Of a stretch of DNA of 7,144 bases, positions 1 through 6,085 are shown in pieces. The stretch is taken from NCBI GenBank assembly GCA_039812765.1, contig JBDIBF010000118.1, positions 1-7,144 of the forward strand. Direction: 5' to 3'. This stretch comes from JADJVL01 sp039812765 (GTDB taxonomy: Bacteria; Acidobacteriota; Holophagae; Holophagales; Holophagaceae). The number at the start of each line of letters is the position of its first letter. The first letter of the stretch is position 1. The position numbers and the translations under genes were made by a program. Below the pieces are notes generated by a model. The model did no database searches. It had not been told where the DNA came from and worked only from the letters and a program-made list of their open reading frames with translations.

Positions 1-700
1 GCCAGGCCGAGACGTTCATGAAGATGTGCATGAGGTTGCCGTGCAGCATGGTCCCCGTCAGCAGCCTCCACGGCTCGCCGGCCAGGACCCTGGGCTTGAC
101 GAGGGCCGCCCGCGCGACGGCATCGTCCATGCCCACGAAGACCTGGATCAGGAAGAGCAGGACCCAGGCCAGTGCGAAGGCGTAGACGCGCCAGCGCTCC
201 CGGGGGCGGGAGGAGGCGAGCCAGAGGGTGTAACGGGCCTCCAGGGCCCTCTGCAGGAAGAACCGGTCGGGGTCCTCCCGGAGCATCCTGCGAGCGCGCC
301 GGGCCTCGATGTACCCCGCCAGGGACTGCAGGAAGAAGATCGCGGGAAGGAAGATCCCGCTCCGCAGGAGCGGCACGGCGAGCAGGATCGCGCAGACCGC
401 CCCCAGCAGGAGGGTGGCACGCCCCTCGGACGCGAGGGCTTGGTCAAAGGCCTTCTCGTGGGACTCGGCCAGGATCGGCCGGAGGGCCGGGACTTCCTGG
501 ATGGGCCTCACCCTGGATGCGCCGTCCCCTTCGACCCACCGGATGGGGGCGACGTCCTTGGCATCCTCCCGCCGAAGGGACGCGAGGATAGCGTCCAGGC
601 TCATGGGGTGGGACTCGCCATGCCAGTGCACGCCCCAGTCGCCCCCGAGGCTGGCTTCGGGCAGCAGATCCGGATCGAGCCAGGGCGCGGTGGGGCCCAT
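1..700 (-). CDS. Rhomboid family intramembrane serine protease (N-terminal 233 residues; cut by window edge)
   Basis: The reading frame opens at ATG 700-698 and stays open to the window's left edge. Residues 208-229 read GEPWRLLTGTMLHG followed by NLMHIFMN. This is the rhomboid signature at the start of transmembrane helix 2: a GE.WRLLT lead-in, the HG pair, then H and N that help form the oxyanion site. A hydrophobic helix at about 172-190 ends just before the L1 loop, as in GlpG-type rhomboids. Two further hydrophobic stretches lie near 95-112 and 116-130. About 95 soluble residues precede them, longer than in minimal rhomboids. The catalytic GxSG serine and the distal histidine would lie beyond the window, so activity cannot be judged. 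The ATG overlaps the TGA of the upstream glycosylase gene by one base (TGATG), and GGGAG sits six bases ahead, indicating translational coupling. Rhomboids cleave substrates within the inner membrane; the substrate here is unknown. Confidence 0.85.
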   Translation of the reverse strand, partial: MGPTAPWLDPDLLPEASLGGDWGVHWHGESHPMSLDAILASLRREDAKDVAPIRWVEGDGASRVRPIQEVPALRPILAESHEKAFDQALASEGRATLLLGAVCAILLAVPLLRSGIFLPAIFFLQSLAGYIEARRARRMLREDPDRFFLQRALEARYTLWLASSRPRERWRVYAFALAWVLLFLIQVFVGMDDAVARAALVKPRVLAGEPWRLLTGTMLHGNLMHIFMNVSAW

Positions 701-1893
701 CAGCGGCTCCCGCGCGCCCAGGCGATGCCTTCCGCCGCCGTGAGGTCCGCCAGCCGGGCGAGCGCCTCCTCCAGGCCCCGCAGCCGCGCCTTGGTGGGCT
801 TGATGCCGGGCTCCCACCAGAGGCCCTTCACCTCCAGCACGCCGCGGTCCCGGTGGAGCTTCGGGTCCAGGCGGCCCACGAGGCGCTCGCCCTCGAGGAT
901 CGGCAGGACGAAGTAGCCGTACTGGCGCTTCGGCTCCGGCACGAAGGCCTCGAAGCGGTAGTCGAAGCCGAAGAGGCGCAGGGCCCGGGCGCGGTCCCGC
1001 AGCACGGGGTCGAAGGGGCAGAGCAGGCGGGTGCGGTCCGGGGCCTCGGGCAGCCGGCGCAGCCGCGCCTCCCAGTCCGGCACGGCGAAGGCCGCGCCCT
1101 TCACGCCCTCGAGCCGCACCCGCGCGAGGCGCCCGGCCGTCGCCTCGGCCTCGCACCAGGCCTTGGCCTGGGCGATCCCAAGGCAGTCCCAGAAGTCCGC
1201 CAGCTCCCGCGGCGTGGTGGTGCCCAGGCGTTCCAGGGCCGAGGCGCAGGCCCAGGCCACATGCTCCGCTTCGGACGGCTCCGGCTGCCCATGGCCTTCG
1301 GGATGCACGCGCTCGGCGAGGTCGTAGCGCTTCTGGAACTTCTCGCGCCCGGCGACGGCCAGCTCGCCGGTGAGCCACAGGAAGTCCAGCGCGGCCTTCT
1401 GCGGCTTCCAGCCCCACCAGGGCCCGCGCTTCTCGGGATGCTCGAAGTCCGAGCTCTTCAGCGGCCCCTCGGCGGCGATGCGCTCGCGCACGTGGCGGAT
1501 CACCTGCTCAGCTTCGGTGCCACGGAAGTGGTGCTGCCACCAGGGCGAATCCCGCAGCCGCGCGGCGTCCCGGCGGAAGCGGGGCTTCCACTGCGGGTAC
1601 CAGCCCACGGGCACCAGCGAGGCGTCGTGGGTGAAGGCCTCGAAGAGCGCCCCGCCCGGCCCCGAGAGCGCCTCCAGGTGGGCCTGGCGGTAGCCGTCCA
1701 GGCGCGTGTGCAGGGTCAGGTGGTGCGCCCGCTCCAGCACGTTGATGGTGTCCACCTGCACGAAGCCCAGCCGCTCAATGAGCCTGCCGAGGACGGCCTT
1801 CCCGGCGCGCCGCGCCGGGTCGTCCAGCAGGCCCTGGGCGCCCATCAGCAGGCGGCGGGCCTGGGCGGCAGTGACCTCAGGGAGCGCGTGCAA
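700..1893 (-). CDS. alkX: YcaQ/AlkX-family winged-helix DNA glycosylase (interstrand crosslink repair)
   Basis: A 397-residue protein resembling E. coli YcaQ (AlkX, about 410 residues) along its whole length. This family (HTH_42) unhooks alkylated bases and interstrand crosslinks by hydrolysing the N-glycosidic bond. Visible signatures are: the catalytic Gln-x-Asp motif as QVD at residues 46-48 inside FVQVDTINV; FEHP followed by a WWGWKP block in the middle; and PFDPV near 293-297, then KRQYGYFVLP near 322-331 and VGRLDPKLHR. The QVD form matches the YcaQ branch rather than the QxQ form of Streptomyces AlkZ. The start is inferred as TTG 1893-1891, because homology begins about eight residues later (VTAAQARRLL matches the first YcaQ helix) and the next in-frame ATG (1845) would remove that helix. 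The TTG lies two bases after the fadH TGA with no strong Shine-Dalgarno, so translation probably depends on ribosomes finishing fadH. The stop overlaps the rhomboid start. Family assignment is confident; substrate range is inferred. Confidence 0.9.
   Translation of the reverse strand: MHALPEVTAAQARRLLMGAQGLLDDPARRAGKAVLGRLIERLGFVQVDTINVLERAHHLTLHTRLDGYRQAHLEALSGPGGALFEAFTHDASLVPVGWYPQWKPRFRRDAARLRDSPWWQHHFRGTEAEQVIRHVRERIAAEGPLKSSDFEHPEKRGPWWGWKPQKAALDFLWLTGELAVAGREKFQKRYDLAERVHPEGHGQPEPSEAEHVAWACASALERLGTTTPRELADFWDCLGIAQAKAWCEAEATAGRLARVRLEGVKGAAFAVPDWEARLRRLPEAPDRTRLLCPFDPVLRDRARALRLFGFDYRFEAFVPEPKRQYGYFVLPILEGERLVGRLDPKLHRDRGVLEVKGLWWEPGIKPTKARLRGLEEALARLADLTAAEGIAWARGSR
707..711 (-). promoter_or_regulatory. 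Ribosome binding site for the rhomboid gene
   Basis: GGGAG on the minus strand, six bases before ATG 700-698 and inside the last codons of the upstream gene. It supports this start over later in-frame ATG codons. Confidence 0.55.
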
Positions 1894-1895
1894 GT

Positions 1896-3914
1896 TCAGA
1901 TCCGCGCCGCCAGCTCGGCCCCCTCGCGGATGGCGCGCTTGGCGTCCAGCTCCGCCGCCAGGGCGGCGCCGCCGATGACGTGGACCTCGAGGCCCATCTC
2001 CTCCAGGGGCTTCCTCAGCTCCACGCGGCTCAGCTGGCCGGAGCAGTTCACCACGGAGTCCACCTCGAGGCAGCGCTCCTCCGTCGACCCGGACTCCCGG
2101 ATCCACAGGCCCTGGTCGTCGATGCGCAGGTAGGTGACGCCCGACAGCATCTTCACCCTGGCGGCCTTCACCGCGGCGCGGTGGATCCAGCCCGTGGTCT
2201 TGCCCAGGCTCGCCCCCATGCGGTCGGACTTGCGCTGGCAGAGGTAGACCTCGCGCCTGGGGTGCGGGCCGCCGGGCTTCTCCAGCAGGCCGCCGGGTCG
2301 GGCATAGGCGGCATCCACGCCCCACTCCGCCAGGTACTCGTCCCGGGTGGGCGCCACGCCGTCCTGCACGAGGAACTCCGCCATGTCGAAGCCGATGCCC
2401 CCGGCGCCGATGATGGCGGCCTTCGCGCCCACGGGCTTCCGGCCCAGCAGGGCGTCGGGGTAGGACACCACCTTGGGATGGTCGATGCCGGGGATGTCCG
2501 GCACGCGGGGCAGGACCCCGGTGGCGAGCACGACGGCATCGAAGCGCTCCAGCTCCGCGGCCTCGGCCCGCGTGTTGAGCCGCAGCTCCACGCCGGCCTT
2601 CGCGAGGCGCTGCCGGAAGTACCGCAGGGTCTCGAGGAACTCCTCCTTGCCGGGCACCTTCGCCGCGAGGGCGAACTGGCCGCCGATGTCGGCGGACGCC
2701 TCGAAGAGGGTGATCAAGTGGCCGCGCTCGGCGGCGTGGCAGGCGAAGCTGAGCCCGGCGGCGCCCCCGCCCACCACGGCGATGCGCCGCGAGGCCAGCG
2801 CGGTGGGGAAGGCGAGTTCCGTTTCATAGCAGGCCCGGGGATTCACGAGGCAGGTGGCGCGCTTCTGCTCGAAGACGTGGTCCAGGCAGGCCTGGTTGCA
2901 GGCGATGCAGGTGTTGATCTCCCCCGCGCGCCCCTCCGCGGACTTCTTCACGAACTCGCCGTCGGCCAGCAGGGGCCGCGCCATGGAGACCATGTCCGCG
3001 TCGCCGGAGGCGAGGATGCCCTCCGCCACTTCCGGCGTGTTGATGCGGTTGGTGGTGACGAGCGGGATGCCCACCTCGCCTTTGAGTTTCCGGGTCACCC
3101 AGGTGAAGGCGCCCCGGGGCACCACGGTGGCGATGGTGGGCACCCGCGCCTCGTGCCAGCCGATGCCGGTGTTGAGGACCGAGGCGCCGGCGGCCTCCAC
3201 CGCCTTCGCGAGCTGGACGACCTCCTCCCACGTCGAGCCGTCGGGCACGAGGTCCAGCATGGACAGGCGGTAGACGATGATGAAGTCGCGGCCCACGGCC
3301 TCCCGCACCGCCCTGACGATCTCCACGGGGAAGCGCATGCGGTGCTCGAAGCCGCCGCCCCAGGCGTCGGTGCGCCGGTTGGTGCGCGCCACGATGAACT
3401 GGTTGATGAGGTAGCCCTCGCTGCCCATGATCTCGACGCCGTCGTAGCCGGCCTCCCGGGCCAGGCGGGCGCAGCGGGCGTAGGCGCGGATGGTGCGCTC
3501 CACGCCCCCGGCGCTGAGGGCGCGGGGCTTGAAGGGCGTGATGGGGGACTTCACCGCCGAGGCCGAGACCTGGAAGGGGTGGTAGCTGTAGCGGCCCCCG
3601 TGGAGGATCTGCATGGCGATCTTGCCGCCCTCCCGGTGCACGGCCTCGGTGACGAGCCGGTGGCGCTTCACCTGCCAGGGCCACATCAGGTCGGCGGAGA
3701 AGGGCGCGAGCCGGCCGGTGAGGGTCGGCGAGATGCCGCCGGTGACGATGAGGCCCACGCCGCCCCGGGCGCGCTCGGCGTAGAAGGCCGCCAGCTTCTG
3801 GAACCCGCCCTTCTCCTCCTCCAGCCCCGTGTGCATGGAGCCCATGAGCACGCGGTTGCGCAGGGTGGTGAAGCCGAGGTCCAGGGGCGCGAGCAGGTGG
3901 GGATAGGACGTCAC
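1896..3914 (-). CDS. fadH: 2,4-dienoyl-CoA reductase (NADPH), FadH type
   Basis: A 672-residue protein, the same length as E. coli FadH and collinear with it. FadH uses NADPH, FAD, FMN and a 4Fe-4S cluster to reduce 2,4-dienoyl-CoA so that unsaturated fatty acids can be degraded by beta-oxidation in the cytosol. The N-terminal FMN barrel (about 1-370) begins YPHLLAPLDLGFTTLRNRV. Tyr168 (GSEGYLIN) and His254 (GIGWHEAR) correspond to the E. coli catalytic Tyr166 and His252. Cys336, Cys339, Cys343 and Cys355 match the cluster ligands. The FAD fingerprint GGGAAG is at 382-387 and the NADPH fingerprint GAGGIG at 503-508. Near the C-terminus two usual motifs differ: GQLSR at 626-630 where E. coli has GQEPN, and GGAAL at 648-652 where E. 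coli has GGCDV, losing an Asp. GTG 3914-3912 is chosen because GGAGG lies five bases upstream and homology starts at residue 4. It is first gene of a coupled unit with the glycosylase and rhomboid genes. Confidence 0.95.
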   Translation of the reverse strand: MTSYPHLLAPLDLGFTTLRNRVLMGSMHTGLEEEKGGFQKLAAFYAERARGGVGLIVTGGISPTLTGRLAPFSADLMWPWQVKRHRLVTEAVHREGGKIAMQILHGGRYSYHPFQVSASAVKSPITPFKPRALSAGGVERTIRAYARCARLAREAGYDGVEIMGSEGYLINQFIVARTNRRTDAWGGGFEHRMRFPVEIVRAVREAVGRDFIIVYRLSMLDLVPDGSTWEEVVQLAKAVEAAGASVLNTGIGWHEARVPTIATVVPRGAFTWVTRKLKGEVGIPLVTTNRINTPEVAEGILASGDADMVSMARPLLADGEFVKKSAEGRAGEINTCIACNQACLDHVFEQKRATCLVNPRACYETELAFPTALASRRIAVVGGGAAGLSFACHAAERGHLITLFEASADIGGQFALAAKVPGKEEFLETLRYFRQRLAKAGVELRLNTRAEAAELERFDAVVLATGVLPRVPDIPGIDHPKVVSYPDALLGRKPVGAKAAIIGAGGIGFDMAEFLVQDGVAPTRDEYLAEWGVDAAYARPGGLLEKPGGPHPRREVYLCQRKSDRMGASLGKTTGWIHRAAVKAARVKMLSGVTYLRIDDQGLWIRESGSTEERCLEVDSVVNCSGQLSRVELRKPLEEMGLEVHVIGGAALAAELDAKRAIREGAELAARI

Positions 3915-3919
3915 GCGGG

Positions 3920-3924
3920 CCTCC
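3920..3924 (-). promoter_or_regulatory. Ribosome binding site for fadH (fixes the GTG start)
   Basis: A full GGAGG on the minus strand, five bases before GTG 3914-3912. The frame stays open upstream, so this site is what sets the start. Confidence 0.75.
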
Positions 3925-3937
3925 GGCGGGTCCGCCC

Positions 3938-3966
3938 AGTGTAGGGAAGGGCGGCTCGGCCGGGAA
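3938..3966 (-). promoter_or_regulatory. Probable sigma-70-type promoter ahead of fadH
   Basis: In the 76-base gap between the hydrolase stop and the fadH start, the minus strand has TTCCCG (3966-3961), a 17-base spacer, then TACACT (3943-3938). The -10 box matches TATAAT at four of six positions and the -35 matches TTGACA at three. Its end is 23 bases before the GTG, predicting a very short leader containing the GGAGG. The same TACACTGG string occurs at a nearly identical distance before the 183-residue membrane protein gene. This is a motif match only; strength and sigma factor are unknown. Confidence 0.4.
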
Positions 3967-3990
3967 CGCCACCCCGGGACCGGGGCGGAT

Positions 3991-4761
3991 TCAGGGCCTT
4001 GCGCCGGACCGGATGCGGTCGAACCAGCCGAGCACCGCCTCGCAGGCGGGGCCGTGGGGCGCACCCGGCACGACCACGTCGGGCTCCGGGGCGAATCCAT
4101 GGCCCCGGGCCTCCGAGAGGGCCCGGGCCGCCTGGGCCCGGAAGAAGGGGTAGCCCTTGGCTTCCTCCTCGGAAGGGGCGCCGCACCAGAAGATTTTGAG
4201 GGGCAGGCCGCCCCGGGCCGGGTCCTTCGAGAACAGCGCCTCGGACACGCCCCGGCCCTGGTAGTTGGGGCTCACCACGGCCACCGCCCGCCAGCGCTCC
4301 GGATGCCGGAAGGCCTGGGCCCACACCGTGTGGGCCCCGGCCTCCCACCCGGTGAGGAAGGCCCCGGGCTCCCCCTTCCACCGGGCCTGCACCTCGGCGA
4401 GCACCGCGGAGAAGCTGGCGTCGTCGTACTCGAAGTCGCCGGCCTGATGGATCCGGGCCCACTCCGCGGGGCTGTAGGTGTGGGGGGGCGAGACCTGGCC
4501 GGAGACACCCCCGCAGGTGACCACTTCCGGCGCCACGAGGATGTAGGGGCGGGGGCCGCGGGCGGCCACGAAGCGGCGGAGGTTCGCCTCGAAGTCCCGG
4601 TGGGCGTCGGGGATCGCCACGACCACCGGCCAGGTCCGCGCGGAAGTCCATCCCTCCGGCAGGGCCAGGTGGTAGCGGATGGGCTGGGCGGCCGCCCGGT
4701 GGAAGGAGATCCCGGGGGCGGCGGTCGGGGGCGGCAGGAGCAGCATCAGGAGCGGAGTCAC
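3991..4761 (-). CDS. Alpha/beta-hydrolase-fold protein with substituted nucleophile (GWEAG), possibly exported
   Basis: A 256-residue protein resembling the PHB-depolymerase/feruloyl-esterase-like (LpqC-type) group of alpha/beta hydrolases. Fold landmarks are: a strand WPVVVAIPD near 44-52; YILVAPE near 73-79; the nucleophile-elbow region FLTGWEAGAHTVW at 135-147 followed by HPERWRAVAVVSPNY; and PGAPHG with His236 near the end, where the catalytic His normally lies. The elbow normally reads GxSxG, but residues 138-142 are Gly-Trp-Glu-Ala-Gly, so the nucleophilic Ser is Glu140. The region after KIFWCGAP (189-196), where an acid is usual, shows no clear catalytic Asp. It may be a non-catalytic binding protein or use different chemistry. 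GTG 4761-4759 is chosen because GGAGG lies just upstream and the first 15 residues (TPLLMLLLPPPTAAPG) look like a weak signal peptide, although without the usual basic residues. A longer ATG start (4806) would bury this segment. The gene is 82 bases downstream of the membrane protein gene. Confidence 0.75.
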   Translation of the reverse strand: MTPLLMLLLPPPTAAPGISFHRAAAQPIRYHLALPEGWTSARTWPVVVAIPDAHRDFEANLRRFVAARGPRPYILVAPEVVTCGGVSGQVSPPHTYSPAEWARIHQAGDFEYDDASFSAVLAEVQARWKGEPGAFLTGWEAGAHTVWAQAFRHPERWRAVAVVSPNYQGRGVSEALFSKDPARGGLPLKIFWCGAPSEEEAKGYPFFRAQAARALSEARGHGFAPEPDVVVPGAPHGPACEAVLGWFDRIRSGARP

Positions 4762-4765
4762 GGGA

Positions 4766-4772
4766 CCTCCCC
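4766..4772 (-). promoter_or_regulatory. Ribosome binding site for the hydrolase-fold gene (fixes the GTG start)
   Basis: GGGGAGG on the minus strand ends four bases before GTG 4761-4759. No comparable site precedes the alternative ATG at 4806. Confidence 0.65.
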
Positions 4773-4794
4773 TCGCATCGTCGCCAGACCAGGG

Positions 4795-4813
4795 CCGGGG
4801 AGCCACGCCCCGG
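4795..4813 (-). other. Small GC-rich hairpin between the membrane protein and hydrolase genes
   Basis: Inverted repeat CCGGGG / CCCCGG with a seven-base loop, in the 82-base gap. No T-run follows, so it is not a standard intrinsic terminator. It could be chance in DNA this GC-rich, or a processing or attenuation site. Confidence 0.25.
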
Positions 4814-4843
4814 GGATGGACCGTGCACGCCCGGGGGCGGACC

Positions 4844-5395
4844 CTACTTCGGCCAGAGCCACCCGAAGGTGCCGGCCATGAGCAGGCCGCTGAGGATGCC
4901 GTCCACCACGGTCTTCATCGCCACGGTGCCGGGCTTCCCGTACCAGATGGCGTTGGGAAGGTCCCCGAAGGAGAAGGCCAGGACGCCGGTGGTGCCCACC
5001 ACGCGGAAGACCTGCGTGTAGTGGGCCCCGGCGGGCAGGGCGAGGCCCGCGAGGTAGGCGCACACCGCCACCATGAAGACGCAGTAGAGGGCGTACTTCG
5101 CCAGGGCGCCGGGGAAGGAAAAGCCGCCCGGTGCCCGCAGGATGAGGAATCCCATGGGACCCTTCTGGCAGGCGGCCTTCTGTTCCTCGGTGGCCGTCTT
5201 CCAGTCCAGGCAGGGCACGACGTACTGGCCTCCCTCCGCGCCTTCGAAGGCCTTCAGGGCGTCAGCCTCGTTGGGGAGCTTCCTGTAGTCCTTCGCATGC
5301 CAGAAGGGCAGGGCCATCCACAGGATGTTGCTGAGGAGGAAGATGAAGAGGGCGGACAGCAGGATGGGGCGCCAGAGCGCTTCGACGGGGACCAT
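4844..5395 (-). CDS. Conserved hypothetical membrane protein (183 aa, about four helices)
   Basis: I cannot name this family, although proteins of this design (LP.A.DYRKLP after a first helix, then a Gly-Pro-x-Gly-Phe turn and three C-terminal helices) feel familiar as unannotated proteins in environmental bacteria. Hydrophobic segments lie near 11-31, 98-120, 129-147 and 163-181. Helix 1 is followed by a soluble loop of about 65 residues holding HAKDYRKLPNE (33-43), Cys62 and Cys76, and KGPMGFL (78-84). The last two helices are joined by PNAIWYGKP (147-155), and the protein ends GTFGWLWPK. The start is ATG 5395-5393, because AGGAG lies five bases upstream and the preceding in-frame residues are not hydrophobic or conserved-looking. 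A probable promoter and a perfect palindrome lie directly upstream, so it may be transcribed separately from the cytochrome gene. Confidence 0.8.
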   Translation of the reverse strand: MVPVEALWRPILLSALFIFLLSNILWMALPFWHAKDYRKLPNEADALKAFEGAEGGQYVVPCLDWKTATEEQKAACQKGPMGFLILRAPGGFSFPGALAKYALYCVFMVAVCAYLAGLALPAGAHYTQVFRVVGTTGVLAFSFGDLPNAIWYGKPGTVAMKTVVDGILSGLLMAGTFGWLWPK

Positions 5396-5400
5396 GGGGA

Positions 5401-5405
5401 CTCCT
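5401..5405 (-). promoter_or_regulatory. Ribosome binding site for the 183-residue membrane protein
   Basis: AGGAG on the minus strand, five bases before ATG 5395-5393. It argues against the upstream in-frame ATG at 5449. Confidence 0.65.
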
Positions 5406-5417
5406 GGAAGGTGGGCC

Positions 5418-5446
5418 AGTGTAAGCCGGAACCTTCCGGCATGCCT
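5418..5446 (-). promoter_or_regulatory. Possible promoter for the membrane protein gene
   Basis: TACACT (5423-5418) followed by GG matches the -10 proposed for fadH, and lies 22 bases before the ATG (23 in fadH). The -35 position, AGGCAT at 5446-5441, is a poor match, so an activator or a different sigma factor may be needed. The spacer is almost filled by a 16-base palindrome. Confidence 0.35.
5425..5440. repeat. Perfect 16-base palindrome GCCGGAACCTTCCGGC (arms of 7 with 2-base centre)
   Basis: Seven-base arms GCCGGAA and TTCCGGC flank a two-base centre, directly upstream of the TACACT box and 10 bases after the cytochrome stop. Its position in the -10/-35 spacer suits a dimeric regulator. 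Its position after a stop codon would also suit transcript 3'-end folding, but there is no T-run. Confidence 0.4.
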
Positions 5447-5449
5447 CAC

Positions 5450-6064
5450 TCAGTCCCGGGACCGGGAGGCCGGGCCCGAACCGGCGTGGCAGCGCGCGCA
5501 GGCGGCCACCTTCGGGCTGGGGCTCCGCCAATAGGCCGCGTCCTCCCCGCCGGTCTCCGCGCGGCGGGACTCCGGGACCCGGGGCCAGTAGAAGACGAAG
5601 GCCGAGCCTCCGCCCTCCAGCGTCTCCCGCATGAAGAGGGGTCCGGGGTCCACCCCGGGCCTGCCCTTCGCGTCCTCCACCGTGCTGAGCACCGCGTACG
5701 CTCCGGTGGGCAGGGGCCCGCCCTTCCGGTAGGCGTCGATGCCCGAGGCGGTGACCCAGACCCGCCCCCAGCGTCCGCCGTGGGCGGGCGTGCGGAAGGG
5801 CGCGTCCTGGGCGGGCTCGAGGCTGGCGTAGTCCAGGGCCCGGATGGGGAGCTCCGCCTCCGCGTCCGCCTTGCGCGCGGCCTCGAGCGCCAGGGCCGCC
5901 TTGTTGGTGGCCTCGTTGCCGAAGACCATGATGCCGCCGAGCTTGCCGCAGAAGCCCCAGGAGACGAGCCAGAGCAGGCACGCGGCAAAGGCCGCGGGCC
6001 CGACGCCGCGGTCGGAGAAGCGCCGCCGGGGAAGGCCTTCGCCCGGACCCAGGGCCCGGGCCAT
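5450..6064 (-). CDS. Membrane-anchored cytochrome P460-like c-type cytochrome
   Basis: A 204-residue protein with a basic N-terminus (RRR at 13-15), one hydrophobic segment (about 22-39) that should serve as an uncleaved anchor or signal, a periplasmic domain and a C-terminal haem c site CARCH at 189-193. The order of the domain resembles cytochrome P460: GRVWVTASGIDAYRKGGPLP then GAYAVLSTVED (the usual 'P.G...V.E' strand), GPLFMRE, FVFYWPRV, AYWR and the final CxxCH. P460 and the related cytochrome c'-beta bind hydroxylamine or nitric oxide at haem in the periplasm. Several lysines are present (Lys55, Lys65, and those in AYRKGG and EDAKG), but I cannot tell whether one forms the P460 Lys-haem crosslink. 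ATG 6064-6062 is the only reasonable start, with a weak GGCGGA nine bases upstream. The upstream gap holds a CRP-type dyad. P460 membership is a motif-level call. Confidence 0.7.
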   Translation of the reverse strand: MARALGPGEGLPRRRFSDRGVGPAAFAACLLWLVSWGFCGKLGGIMVFGNEATNKAALALEAARKADAEAELPIRALDYASLEPAQDAPFRTPAHGGRWGRVWVTASGIDAYRKGGPLPTGAYAVLSTVEDAKGRPGVDPGPLFMRETLEGGGSAFVFYWPRVPESRRAETGGEDAAYWRSPSPKVAACARCHAGSGPASRSRD

Positions 6065-6085
6065 GTCAACCGATCCGCCGGTTCC

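Noticed and set aside
26..916. Plus-strand open frame of 296 codons at the left end
   Set aside because: It is antisense to the rhomboid frame, which carries a specific transmembrane signature and a coupled start.
853..2133. Plus-strand open frame of 426 codons antisense to the glycosylase gene
   Set aside because: Low-complexity translation and no credible start or RBS, while the opposite strand encodes a clear YcaQ/AlkX homologue.
1980..3944. Plus-strand open frame of 654 codons antisense to fadH
   Set aside because: The composition is Gly/Ala/Val/His/Arg-rich with no domain or motif, and it mirrors the certain fadH frame. Long antisense frames are expected in DNA this GC-rich.
1896..4100. 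Longer fadH with 62 extra N-terminal residues
   Set aside because: The extension runs back into the hydrolase gene, is Arg/Pro/Ser-rich and lacks homology. The GTG at 3914 has a full GGAGG and matches the family N-terminus.
4795..4813. Intrinsic terminator between the membrane protein and hydrolase genes
   Set aside because: A six-base GC stem exists, but no T-run follows, so it is listed only as a hairpin and not as a terminator.
2824..4828. Alternative minus-strand frames inside fadH and the hydrolase gene
   Set aside because: Arg/Pro/Gly/His-rich shadow translations of strongly supported genes in another frame.
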